21,698 bases of DNA from an uncultured Bacilli bacterium (lineage in GTDB: Bacteria; Bacillota_I; Bacilli_A; RF39; UBA660). The notes beneath the pieces were generated by a model. That model saw only the letters and a list, made by a program, of their open reading frames with translations. It did not search any database and had not been told where the DNA came from. The stretch is from NCBI GenBank assembly GCA_934090775.1, contig CAKOKF010000009.1, positions 1 to 21,698 of the forward strand, given 5' to 3'. This document shows positions 14,812 through 21,698 of the stretch, one piece after another (the first letter of the stretch is position 1; each line of letters starts with the position of its first letter). The position numbers and the translations under genes were made by a program.

Positions 14812-16101
14812 ATGATAGATATTAAATTAATTAGAGAAAATAGAGAATTAGTAAAAGAAAATATTAAGAAAAAATTTCAAGATGAAAAATTACCTTTGGT
14901 TGATGAAGTTTATGAATTTGATATTAAAGTTAGGGAAACACAAACTAAAAAAGACGGGTTAAAAGCATCAAAAAATAAATTAAGTAGTCAAATTGGACTT
15001 TTAATGCGCGATAAAAAGTTAGAAGAGGCTGCTGAGATTAAAGAACAAATAAAGAAAATGGATGCGGAAATTAATGCTTTAGAAGAGGAACAAAATAATT
15101 TAAGTAGTGAAATTCGTAAACGTATGTTGGTTATTCCAAATATAATGGATGCATCGGTACCTATTGGAAAAGATGATTCTTTTAATGTAGAAGTAGAAAG
15201 ATTTGGTGAACCAGTAATTCCTAGTTATGAAATACCATATCATGCTGATATTATTGAAGCTCTTGATGGCATGGATAAAGTATCAGCTGGTCGTACGAGT
15301 GGAGAGGGTTTTTACTATTTAACTGGTGATATAGCAAGACTTCATGAAGCAATGCTTGCTTATGCTAGAGATTATATGATTAGTAAAGGATTTACTTTTT
15401 GTATCCCACCATTTATGATACATGCTGATGTTGTAACTGGGGTTATGTCATTTCCTGAAATGGAAGCTATGATGTATAAAATAGAGGGCGAAGATTTATA
15501 TTTGATTGGTACTTCTGAACATTCTATGATAGGTCGTTTTAAAGATCAAATTATTAAAAAGAGTGATTTGCCAATTCGTTTAACTTCTTATTCACCATGT
15601 TTTCGTAAAGAAGGCGGTTCGCATGGTTTAGAAGAAAGAGGTTTATATCGTGTTCATCAGTTCGAAAAACAAGAAATGATAGTTTTGTGTGAACCTGAAG
15701 AATCGATGAATTATTATAATCAAATGTGGAAGTATACTGTTGAAATATTTAGAAACATGGATGTACCTGTTCGTCAATTAGAATGCTGTTCTGGAGATTT
15801 GGCTGATTTAAAGGTTAAGTCTTGTGATGTTGAAGCATGGAGTCCAAGACAAAAGAAGTATTTTGAAGTAGGTTCTTGCTCCAATTTAGGTGATGCTCAA
15901 GCAAGACGCTTAAGTATTCGAGTTAAGGGTGACAATGGAACATATTTCTTACATACTTTAAATAATACATGTCTAGCTACTCCAAGAGGCCTTATTGCGG
16001 TGATTGAAAATAATTATCAAGAAGATGGCAGTGTAAAAATTCCAAAAGTTTTACAACCTTATATGGGTGGCTTAGAGGCAATTAAACCTAAAAACAAATA
16101 A
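14812..16101 (+). CDS. serS: Seryl-tRNA synthetase
   Basis: Charges tRNA-Ser. The N-terminal coiled-coil arm that grips the long variable arm of tRNA-Ser covers about 27-107 and is rich in Lys/Glu. The class II core follows, with the serine-binding TSEHSMIG (234-241), motif 2 FRKEGGSHG then ERGLYRVHQFEKQE (264-288) and motif 3 ending in PYMGG (416-420). The core is not the usual E. coli/Bacillus pattern: motif 3 reads TLNNTCLATPRGLIAVIEN instead of TLNGSGLAVGRTL, and the strand CCSGDLADLKVKSCDVEAW is the version I associate with a clostridial/archaeal-like SerRS group. Length (429 aa) is normal. AGGAAGGA lies ahead of the ATG. Confidence 0.95.
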   Translation: MIDIKLIRENRELVKENIKKKFQDEKLPLVDEVYEFDIKVRETQTKKDGLKASKNKLSSQIGLLMRDKKLEEAAEIKEQIKKMDAEINALEEEQNNLSSEIRKRMLVIPNIMDASVPIGKDDSFNVEVERFGEPVIPSYEIPYHADIIEALDGMDKVSAGRTSGEGFYYLTGDIARLHEAMLAYARDYMISKGFTFCIPPFMIHADVVTGVMSFPEMEAMMYKIEGEDLYLIGTSEHSMIGRFKDQIIKKSDLPIRLTSYSPCFRKEGGSHGLEERGLYRVHQFEKQEMIVLCEPEESMNYYNQMWKYTVEIFRNMDVPVRQLECCSGDLADLKVKSCDVEAWSPRQKKYFEVGSCSNLGDAQARRLSIRVKGDNGTYFLHTLNNTCLATPRGLIAVIENNYQEDGSVKIPKVLQPYMGGLEAIKPKNK

Positions 16102-16136
16102 AAGTATAAAAAAAATATACAAAAATAAAAATGTTG

Positions 16137-16145
16137 TGATATACT
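16137..16145 (+). promoter_or_regulatory. Extended -10 promoter for the pheST T-box transcript
   Basis: TGA-TATACT, an extended -10 without a clear -35. It lies about 50 bases ahead of stem I of the T-box. No serS terminator is obvious between 16102 and 16136, so some read-through from serS is possible. Confidence 0.5.
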
Positions 16146-16194
16146 AAACAAGTAATTAAAAAGTTTTGATTAAGAAGTAGTAATAAACAAAGAA

Positions 16195-16363
16195 GATTTT
16201 TTTAGAGAGTAATTCTAGTAGCTGCAAGGAATTATAAAAATTTGGTTTATGAATTCACCTTAAGAACTGGAGTAATCCCGCAAGTTATTTGCGTTATCAA
16301 AAAAGAGTTTAATTAAGGTGGTACCGCGGTTCTTACGCCCTTTATAGGGTGTAAGAATTTTTT
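16195..16363 (+). promoter_or_regulatory. T-box riboswitch, tRNA-Phe specific
   Basis: The leader RNA senses uncharged tRNA-Phe and controls pheST by antitermination. Stem I contains GAA-TTC-ACC (16251-16259), so the specifier codon is UUC (16254-16256), matching the Phe genes downstream. A small stem III, CGCAA/TTGCG, lies at 16279-16293. The T-box sequence AGGTGGTACCGCG (16316-16328) is near-canonical, with TGG at 16319-16321 to pair with the tRNA NCCA end. It forms the antiterminator in competition with the terminator at 16330-16357. Low charging gives tRNA binding and read-through. The specifier assignment, box and gene order agree, so confidence is high. The 5' border is approximate. Confidence 0.93.
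16330..16363 (+). terminator. Conditional terminator of the T-box
   Basis: TTCTTACGCCCT (16330-16341) pairs with AGGGTGTAAGAA (16346-16357), 12 bp with one G-U pair and loop TTAT, followed by six Ts. It is exclusive with the antiterminator built on the T-box sequence. Confidence 0.92.
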
Positions 16364-16393
16364 AGTTAAAGCTAAAATAGAGAGGATATTTAT

Positions 16394-17446
16394 ATGGAAG
16401 AAAAGATAAAAAATATTAAAGATACTATTATAGATAAATTACAAGAAATAAGTGATATGGGTGGTTTAGTCGAACTGAAAAATAAGTATTTATCTAAAAA
16501 GGGCGAAATATCAGGATTGCTTGCTAATTTAGGAAATATGGATATTTTAGAAAGAAAAACTTATGGTAGTTTAGTTAATAATTTAAAACAAGAAGTAACT
16601 AAATTAATTAATGATAAAGAAATTGAAATTAAGAAAGAAATTTTAGATAAAAAGCTAGAAAGCGAAGATATTGATATTACTTTGCCTGCTACTAAAATAC
16701 CGATTGGATCACCTTGTATTTTAGAAAAACTAATTCTTGATGTTGAGGAAATATTTATGAGTATGGGTTATGACGTTGTGGATGGTCCGGAAATAGAACT
16801 TGATAAATATAATTTTGAAATGTTAAATTTACCAAAGGGTCATCCTGCTCGTGATGCTCAAGATACATTTTATGTTAAAGGAGAAGAGTTACTTTTAAGG
16901 AGTCAAACTTCACCAGTGCAGGTAAGAACCATGTTAAAAGGGGAAGGCAAAAAACCAATTAGAGTAATTTGTCCTGGTAAAACTTATCGTCGTGATGATG
17001 ATGATGCCACGCATTCGCATCAGTTTACGCAAATTGAAGGTTTATTAGTAGATAAAAATATTTCGTTAAGTGATTTAAAGGGAACAATTGATTTGGCTGC
17101 TAAGAAATTATATGGTATAGATACAAAAACCCGTTTTCATCCAAGTTATTACCCATTTACAGAACCATCAGTTGAAGTTGATATAACTTGTTGTAATTGT
17201 CATGGTAAGGGTTGTAATGTTTGTAAACAAACTGGTTGGGTTACTGTTTGTGGGGCTGGCATTGTTCATCCCAATGTTCTTAAAATGGCTGGTTATGATC
17301 CAAGTGAATGGAGTGGCTTTGCTTTTGGATTTGGGGCTGAACGTTTAGCTATGATTAAATATGATATTAACGATTGTCGTGTTTTTTATAATAATGATTT
17401 AAGAGAAGTTAGAGTATTCGATAGAAAGGAAAAAGATAATGATTAG
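16394..17446 (+). CDS. pheS: Phenylalanyl-tRNA synthetase alpha subunit
   Basis: This is the catalytic subunit of the (alpha-beta)2 enzyme that charges tRNA-Phe. The N-terminal coiled-coil region is about 1-90. The class II core carries HPARDAQDTFYV (150-161), RDDDDATHSHQFTQIEG (200-216, motif 2) and FGFGAERLAMIKY (311-323, motif 3). A Cys-rich loop (C266, C267, C269, C274 and C277, within TCCNCHGKGCNVCKQTGW) is the zinc-ribbon-like insert found in many bacterial PheS. At 350 aa it has the standard length. It is preceded by the Phe T-box and an AGAGAGGA site, and overlaps pheT by eight bases, so the subunits are made in a coupled fashion. Confidence 0.97.
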   Translation: MEEKIKNIKDTIIDKLQEISDMGGLVELKNKYLSKKGEISGLLANLGNMDILERKTYGSLVNNLKQEVTKLINDKEIEIKKEILDKKLESEDIDITLPATKIPIGSPCILEKLILDVEEIFMSMGYDVVDGPEIELDKYNFEMLNLPKGHPARDAQDTFYVKGEELLLRSQTSPVQVRTMLKGEGKKPIRVICPGKTYRRDDDDATHSHQFTQIEGLLVDKNISLSDLKGTIDLAAKKLYGIDTKTRFHPSYYPFTEPSVEVDITCCNCHGKGCNVCKQTGWVTVCGAGIVHPNVLKMAGYDPSEWSGFAFGFGAERLAMIKYDINDCRVFYNNDLREVRVFDRKEKDND

Positions 17447-19811
17447 TTTAGAATGGGTTAGTGATTATATTGATATTAAAGATCAAGATTTAAAAGAATT
17501 AGCTGTAAAAATAACTAAAGCTGGTATAAATGTTGAAAAAGTTATTTCTAATAATATACCTGGTTTAGTTATTGGTGAAGTAGTTGAATGCGTTGATCAT
17601 CCTAATTCGGATCATATGCATATTTGTAAGGTAGATATCGGTCAAGGAAAAAAAGTGCAAATTGTTTGTGGAGCACCAAATGTTAAAAGTGGTATTAAAG
17701 TAATAGTAGCTTTAGATGGAGCTAAATTACCTGGTGGGGTTATTAAAAAGACTTTACTTAGGGGTGTTGAATCTGATGGGATGATTTGTGCCTTATGTGA
17801 AATTGGTTTAGAAGAAAATACAAAAGAAAATTATGCAAAAGGAATTTTTATTGTTCCAAATAATTTAAAAAATGGGGCTCCTGCTATACCTGCTTTAGGT
17901 TTAGAGACTACTCTTTATGAGTTAGATATCCATAAACATCGTAATAATGATTGCTATTATCATATTGGCTTTGCTTATGAAATTGCTTCGATTTTAAATC
18001 GAAAAGTGACTTTACCAATTATGTCATATGAAGTTAGTAATGATGATGTTAATGATTATATATCTTTAGAAGTAGAAACAAATAAATGTCCATATTATAC
18101 TGGACGTATGGCTACTAATTTAACTATTAAAGAAAGTCCTGAATTTATTAAAAAGAGATTAATTGATGCAGGTATGCGCCCAATTAATAATGTTGTTGAT
18201 ATTTCTAATTATGTTATGTTAGAATTTGGCCAGCCTCTTCATTTCTTTGATAAAGATACTTTAGGTAAAAAAGTAGTAGTTAGAGATGCTTACGAAGATG
18301 AAAAATTAGTGACTTTAGATAATAATGAAAGAACTTTAAAAACGAGTGATATTGTCATTACTGATGGTGAAAAATCTATTTGTTTAGCTGGTGTAATTGG
18401 TGGTTTAAATACTGAAGTTACGGAAAATACTAAGAATATTTTTATAGAAGCTGCTATCTTTGATAATATCAGTATTCGTAATACTGCTAATCGTTTAAAT
18501 TTAAAAAGTGAAGCTTCTATTCGTTATGGTAAAGGTTTATCTTATGAATATACTAATTATGCTTTAGATAGGGCTTGCTATTTGTTAGAACAATATGCGG
18601 ATGCTACTATTATGAGTGGTACTGTCGTTTATGATAAATTAGATAAGACTCCTAAGGTGGTATCTTTTAAAGAAAATGATATTAGTAAACTTTTAGGTAT
18701 AGATATTCAACCTAAGGATATAGAACATGAACTTGATAGATTGGAATTTCCTTATGTATTTAATAATAATACTTTTACTGTAACTATTCCTAATCGTAGA
18801 TTAGATATTGATGCTAATGTTAATGATATTGCTGAAGAAATAGTACGTCTTTATGGTTATGAAAATTTAGCTTGTACTTTACCTAAAGTCGAAATAAAAC
18901 AAGGAGAGTATAAGGGAGATGTTAAATATCGTAAGATAATAGCTAGTAGACTTCGAGCTTTGGGACTTACGGAAACGAGAACTTACACTTTGACCTCTCC
19001 TAGTATGGCTAGTACTTTTAATTATGAAAATAAGCTTCATTTAAACTTACCTAATCCAATGAGTATTGATAAGTCAGTTTTGCGTACTTCTTTAATTCCT
19101 AGTATGTTAAATGTTTATATGTATAATAAGGCTCGGAAAGTTGAAAATATGTTTTTATATGAAATAAGTAAGACATACGATGCAAACTATGAAGAAGAAA
19201 GTAAAATTGCAATTTTAATACATGGTGATTATATAATTAATGAAGCAACAAAAACTAGTATAAAATGTGATTTTTATTTGATTAAAGGTATAGTAGAGGA
19301 CTTACTTGATTATTTAGGTTTTAAAGATCGTTATCATTTTGTTAAAAGTGAAATTGATAGTATGCATCCTAAGAGAAGTGCTAAAATTTATTTAGATAAC
19401 ATTTTTTTAGGTATTATTGGTGAAGTTCATCCTGAAGTATGTAAAGATGAGATGTATGTTTGTGAAATTTCTTTAAATAAATTAATGCGAGAGATAGAAC
19501 CACTTAAATATGTTGCTGCCTCTATTTATCCTAGAATCGTTAAAGATGTTGCATTTGTTGTAGATAAATCCTTACCAGTTGAAGAGATAATGAAGGAAAT
19601 TAAAATCCATGGTAAGGGATTGCTAGTAGATATTAATATTTTTGATATTTATACAGGTCCAAATGTGTTAGAAAACGAAAAATCAGTAGCATTTAAATTA
19701 ACGTTTCAATCAAGTAGTCGTACTTTACAAGAAGATGAAGTTATGGTAATTTTTAATGAAATAATGATTGCTGTAAAGAATAAATTTAATTGTAAGATTA
19801 GAGATAATTAG
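17439..19811 (+). CDS. pheT: Phenylalanyl-tRNA synthetase beta subunit
   Basis: This subunit carries tRNA binding and proofreading. A tRNA-binding OB-like domain lies at about 40-150 (PGLVIGEVVECVDHPNSDH, LRGVESDGMICALCEIGL). The B3/B4 editing domain at about 215-390 retains GQPLHFFD (His268) and IFIEAA (Glu337), so Tyr editing should be intact. B5 follows at about 405-480, then the synthetase-like core. The C-terminal FDX-ACB anticodon domain runs from about 697 (YPRIVKDVAFVVD). Length 790 aa is normal. Two small departures from the consensus are HKHR in place of TPNR (165-168) and YGKGL in place of FERGV (363-367). AAAGGA in the pheS tail is the ribosome site. Confidence 0.97.
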   Translation: MISLEWVSDYIDIKDQDLKELAVKITKAGINVEKVISNNIPGLVIGEVVECVDHPNSDHMHICKVDIGQGKKVQIVCGAPNVKSGIKVIVALDGAKLPGGVIKKTLLRGVESDGMICALCEIGLEENTKENYAKGIFIVPNNLKNGAPAIPALGLETTLYELDIHKHRNNDCYYHIGFAYEIASILNRKVTLPIMSYEVSNDDVNDYISLEVETNKCPYYTGRMATNLTIKESPEFIKKRLIDAGMRPINNVVDISNYVMLEFGQPLHFFDKDTLGKKVVVRDAYEDEKLVTLDNNERTLKTSDIVITDGEKSICLAGVIGGLNTEVTENTKNIFIEAAIFDNISIRNTANRLNLKSEASIRYGKGLSYEYTNYALDRACYLLEQYADATIMSGTVVYDKLDKTPKVVSFKENDISKLLGIDIQPKDIEHELDRLEFPYVFNNNTFTVTIPNRRLDIDANVNDIAEEIVRLYGYENLACTLPKVEIKQGEYKGDVKYRKIIASRLRALGLTETRTYTLTSPSMASTFNYENKLHLNLPNPMSIDKSVLRTSLIPSMLNVYMYNKARKVENMFLYEISKTYDANYEEESKIAILIHGDYIINEATKTSIKCDFYLIKGIVEDLLDYLGFKDRYHFVKSEIDSMHPKRSAKIYLDNIFLGIIGEVHPEVCKDEMYVCEISLNKLMREIEPLKYVAASIYPRIVKDVAFVVDKSLPVEEIMKEIKIHGKGLLVDINIFDIYTGPNVLENEKSVAFKLTFQSSSRTLQEDEVMVIFNEIMIAVKNKFNCKIRDN

Positions 19812-19829
19812 AAGTTAGAAAAGAAAAAT

Positions 19830-19853
19830 AGGTACTTTATTTAGTACTTTTTT
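19830..19853 (+). terminator. Intrinsic terminator of pheST
   Basis: AGGTACT (19830-19836) and AGTACTT (19843-19849) form seven bp with one G-U pair around a six-base loop, running into a T-run that ends at 19853. Confidence 0.75.
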
Positions 19854-19875
19854 CTTTTATCTAAAATAAAGACTA

Positions 19876-19884
19876 TGCTATAAT
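19876..19884 (+). promoter_or_regulatory. Extended -10 promoter for the XRE regulator
   Basis: TGC-TATAAT is a full-consensus extended -10, with TTTATC as a weak -35 at 17 bases. The start near 19891 puts AGGAGAAG (19890-19897) at the very 5' end of the mRNA. Confidence 0.7.
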
Positions 19885-19899
19885 TATTTAGGAGAAGTT

Positions 19900-20643
19900 A
19901 TGAATGTGGACAAAATTGGTAAGTTAATTAAAAAAATAAGAAAAGATAATCATTTAACCCAAAAAGAATTGGCGGAAAAATATAATATAACATATCAAGC
20001 GGTTTCAAAGTGGGAAAATGGAAAAAATATCCCTGATATAAGTTTACTTAAGCAAATATGTAATGATTTCAAAATCGATTTAAATGCTTTTTTAGATGGA
20101 AATTATATTACAAATGAAACTTTGAATTTTGAAAATAAGAAGATAAAATATAATAATTTAAAATATATTAAGATAGCTAAATTTGTCATTATATTATTTA
20201 TTGTAATTTTTTTAATCGGTGGTATTAAATACCTAAAAAATAATGATAGCTTTGAATTTAAAACTATTAGTAGTAACTGTGATAATTTTACAATTACAGG
20301 TTCTATTGCGTATAACGATATTAAAAGCGCTATTTATATAGCAAATATAAATTATTGCGGTGGTAGTGATAATAATTTGTATAAAAGTATCGATTGCATA
20401 CTTTATGAAAAAAATAATGACTTGGAAAATAAGATATCTCAGGTAGTAATAAGAAACGAAAAAGCGGCAAAATTAGAAGAATTGTTACAAAGTGTTTCTT
20501 TTAATATTGATAATTATATGCATAAGTGCAAAGAGTTTCAAAAACATGAACTGTTTGTTGAGATTAAGGCTACTGATGAAAAACAAGATACTACAATTTA
20601 TAAGGTTCCTCTAATAATGAATAATGCCTGTAATGAAAAATAA
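19900..20643 (+). CDS. Membrane-anchored XRE-family regulator with an external domain
   Basis: The 247-aa protein begins with an XRE/Cro-C1 HTH domain (about 7-62: LIKKIRKDNHLTQKELAEKY, then TYQAVSKWENGKNIPD). A lysine-rich linker leads to one TM helix (about 93-109, FVIILFIVIFLIGGI), and about 135 residues follow that should lie outside the cell. The external part has several Cys (C127, C153, C166 and two near the end), so disulfides are possible. The layout suggests a one-component sensor that reads an external signal and binds DNA at the membrane, although the ligand and targets are unknown. It is monocistronic, with its own extended -10 promoter and terminator. No target operator was recognised here. 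Confidence 0.85.
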   Translation: MNVDKIGKLIKKIRKDNHLTQKELAEKYNITYQAVSKWENGKNIPDISLLKQICNDFKIDLNAFLDGNYITNETLNFENKKIKYNNLKYIKIAKFVIILFIVIFLIGGIKYLKNNDSFEFKTISSNCDNFTITGSIAYNDIKSAIYIANINYCGGSDNNLYKSIDCILYEKNNDLENKISQVVIRNEKAAKLEELLQSVSFNIDNYMHKCKEFQKHELFVEIKATDEKQDTTIYKVPLIMNNACNEK

Positions 20644-20679
20644 TTGTTACTTGTCATTTTCTTTACTTAAATTTAACAA

Positions 20680-20714
20680 AAAAATGTCAAACTATTGAAT
20701 ATTTTGACATTTTT
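20680..20714 (+). terminator. Intrinsic terminator after the XRE regulator
   Basis: AAAAATGTCAAA (20680-20691) pairs perfectly with TTTGACATTTTT (20703-20714) around an 11-base loop. The T-run at 20710-20714 is the tail. Confidence 0.75.
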
Positions 20715-20725
20715 AGTAAATTTTC

Positions 20726-20755
20726 TTGTCAAGCATTGTTTAAATATGCTACTAT
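20726..20755 (+). promoter_or_regulatory. Promoter for the one-TM protein gene
   Basis: TTGTCA (20726-20731), 18 bases, TACTAT (20750-20755), with TGC just before the -10. The transcript would begin at the SD AGGTGA itself. Confidence 0.55.
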
Positions 20756-20775
20756 TATGATAGGTGATAGATAGT

Positions 20776-21312
20776 ATGAATATAGTAATGGTTATTGCAA
20801 GAAATTTGTTAGAATATTTCAATACATTGAATACTTTTGATATTGTATTTATAGGAGCAAATATTTTACTTATGATATTACTTACTACTTTTGCTTATGT
20901 TTTAAAATTTAAAAGCAAGAGTAAAAATGATAGTAGTACTAATCTAATTGATGACAGTGATATTTCTTTAACTGCCTTAACAAATAAACTTCAAAGTAGT
21001 AATGTGACTGTGAGAACTGATTTAACAAGATTTGAAAATGAAGAAGAAACTAAAGCTATTATAAGCTATGATGAACTTGTTAATACTCAAGCGGTCCCCG
21101 TATTAAAATATAAAAATGAAGAAGAGATTAATGGACTTTTGGTAAAAGCTATAGATGTAAATAATTTGATTGAAACTATGGATCCTAAACCTATTAGCCA
21201 TCCAGCTGTTTATAGTGTTAATAAAGAAAAAAAGTATGTTGCTATTAGTAAAATTAAAGAAGAAGAGTTACTTTTAAGCTTAAAAAAATTAAATAGTATG
21301 TTAGATAAATAA
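20776..21312 (+). CDS. Single-TM protein with charged cytoplasmic tail, unknown function
   Basis: The protein has 178 aa. One N-terminal TM (about 21-44, FDIVFIGANILLMILLTTFAYVL) is followed by a basic stretch (KFKSKSK) and a long hydrophilic tail of Ser/Asp and Glu/Lys with no recognised domain. The tail contains FENEEETKAIISYDELVN (about 85-102), an acidic segment followed by ISYDEL. I have a recollection of similar segments in other anonymous membrane proteins of gut Firmicutes, which I cannot verify here. The basic flank places the tail inside. I chose ATG 20776 because AGGTGAT (20762-20768) sits just ahead, and an in-frame GTG at 20764 lies within that SD. Confidence 0.7.
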   Translation: MNIVMVIARNLLEYFNTLNTFDIVFIGANILLMILLTTFAYVLKFKSKSKNDSSTNLIDDSDISLTALTNKLQSSNVTVRTDLTRFENEEETKAIISYDELVNTQAVPVLKYKNEEEINGLLVKAIDVNNLIETMDPKPISHPAVYSVNKEKKYVAISKIKEEELLLSLKKLNSMLDK

Positions 21313-21320
21313 TCTATTTT

Positions 21321-21350
21321 AAACCTCATTTTTAAAAAATGAGCGTTTTT
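21321..21350 (+). terminator. Intrinsic terminator, possibly bidirectional
   Basis: AAACCTCATTT pairs with AAATGAG then (C)GTTT around a short loop, with T-run 21346-21350. Its reverse strand also forms a stem at the end of the minus-strand frame that stops at 21349, so it may serve convergent transcripts. Confidence 0.65.
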
Positions 21351-21489
21351 ATTTATATGAGAAGAATTTTATTAAAAATCTATTAATTTTATCATTATCT
21401 ATGGAATATGTTTTTTGAAATAAATAAAAAATGCTTATTGCTAAGATGATTAAGTTTAAATAAAATATTGTAATTTTGCTTGAAAACAT
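21349..21489 (-). CDS. Possible small single-TM protein (46 aa)
   Basis: On the minus strand an ATG opens a 46-codon frame. It encodes a short polar start (MFSSK), one hydrophobic stretch of about 18 residues (FYLNLIILAISIFYLF), then a polar, charged tail (QKTYSIDNDKINRF) and a Lys end, a plausible small membrane protein. It lies downstream of, and in the same direction as, the partial gene at the right edge, and stops at the terminator. Against it, no SD precedes the ATG, and AT-rich DNA yields hydrophobic frames by chance. I do not recognise it. Confidence 0.3.
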   Translation of the reverse strand: MFSSKITIFYLNLIILAISIFYLFQKTYSIDNDKINRFLIKFFSYK

Positions 21490-21559
21490 ATTTTAATTAA
21501 TATTAACTATAAATAAGGTATTGTTTTAAAATATTGTGTCAATAATTTTTAAAAATGTT

Positions 21560-21698
21560 CTAGCAAAATAAATTATTTGGATCTAAATATACATAGCTGT
21601 ATGTGCTTTTTAAATAATAATGAAAGTTATATGATTGATGATATTTTAACTCTTGATCTAAAGTAAAATGTTTATTAAATTTGAAACAAATGTGGTAA
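21560..21698 (-). CDS. 3' end of an unrecognised gene entering from the right edge
   Basis: The minus strand is open from the window edge to a TAG at 21560-21562, giving the last 45 or so residues of a protein. The composition is coding-like rather than the Leu/Ile/Phe/Lys bias of random AT-rich DNA: FTLDQELKYHQSYNFHYYLK, then STYSYVYLDPNNLF, with Asp, Glu, Gln, His and a DP turn. Only the C-terminus is visible, so no family is assigned. No convincing terminator follows at once, so transcription may continue into the small frame ending at 21349. Confidence 0.55.
   Translation of the reverse strand, partial: YHICFKFNKHFTLDQELKYHQSYNFHYYLKSTYSYVYLDPNNLFC

Noticed and set aside
21571..21663. 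Plus-strand frame ending in Asp/Leu-rich residues
   Set aside because: No SD before any start, and the minus strand over the same bases has better protein-like composition and runs off the edge.
1..21698. tRNA, rRNA, CRISPR arrays, transposons or prophage
   Set aside because: No cloverleaf, repeat-spacer pattern, inverted-repeat-flanked transposase or phage gene was seen. The Phe-related RNA is a T-box, not a tRNA.

Overview
The window is AT-rich, uses the standard bacterial stops (TGA ends mgtA in an ATGA overlap and ends the next gene, so TGA is not read as Trp), and has strong Shine-Dalgarno sites and extended -10 promoters. It carries a recU-PBP1A pair, a SUF-type Fe-S operon with sufU, a Phe T-box and many compact hairpin-plus-T terminators. 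This points to a low-GC Gram-positive that makes peptidoglycan. The style of several proteins (tandem sigma-region-4-like repeats, very compact genes, a clostridial-looking SerRS) suggests an uncultured gut Bacilli/Erysipelotrichia/RF39-like lineage. That placement is inference only.

Layout. 1-1117: an RpiB/LacAB-family isomerase and an unknown protein, closed by a terminator. 1188-4337: a P3-type Mg2+ ATPase (mgtA-like) translationally coupled to a DUF4186 protein, with a terminator. 4446-5598: a two-TM protein of unknown function with its own promoter and a long terminator. 5615-9019 (minus): recU followed by a class A penicillin-binding protein. 9004-9494: an AT-rich divergent spacer holding an orphan terminator-like hairpin. 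9444-12558: a sufC / short sufB-D-like / sufS / sufU operon with no second SufB/SufD protein. 12584-14733: an ABC-ATPase-like protein with all its catalytic motifs broken, an overlapping multi-TM protein and a protein of tandem sigma-region-4-like repeats. 14753-16101: serS. 16137-19853: a tRNA-Phe T-box leader, then pheS and pheT. 19876-20714: a membrane-anchored XRE regulator. 20726-21350: a one-TM protein. 21349-21698 (minus): a possible small TM protein and the 3' end of a gene that enters from beyond the right edge.

How genes work together. SufS and SufU should mobilise sulfur, and SufC with the short SufB/D-like protein would form the scaffold, giving a minimal SUF machine. RecU with PBP1A is the conserved Firmicutes pairing of chromosome segregation/repair with wall synthesis. 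PheS and PheT form one enzyme whose expression the T-box ties to uncharged tRNA-Phe. The most unusual regions are the short, cysteine-free SufB/D-like protein, the pseudo-ABC / membrane / sigma4-repeat cluster, and the altered ion-site residues of the Mg2+ ATPase. No tRNA, rRNA, CRISPR array, insertion sequence or phage gene was seen.
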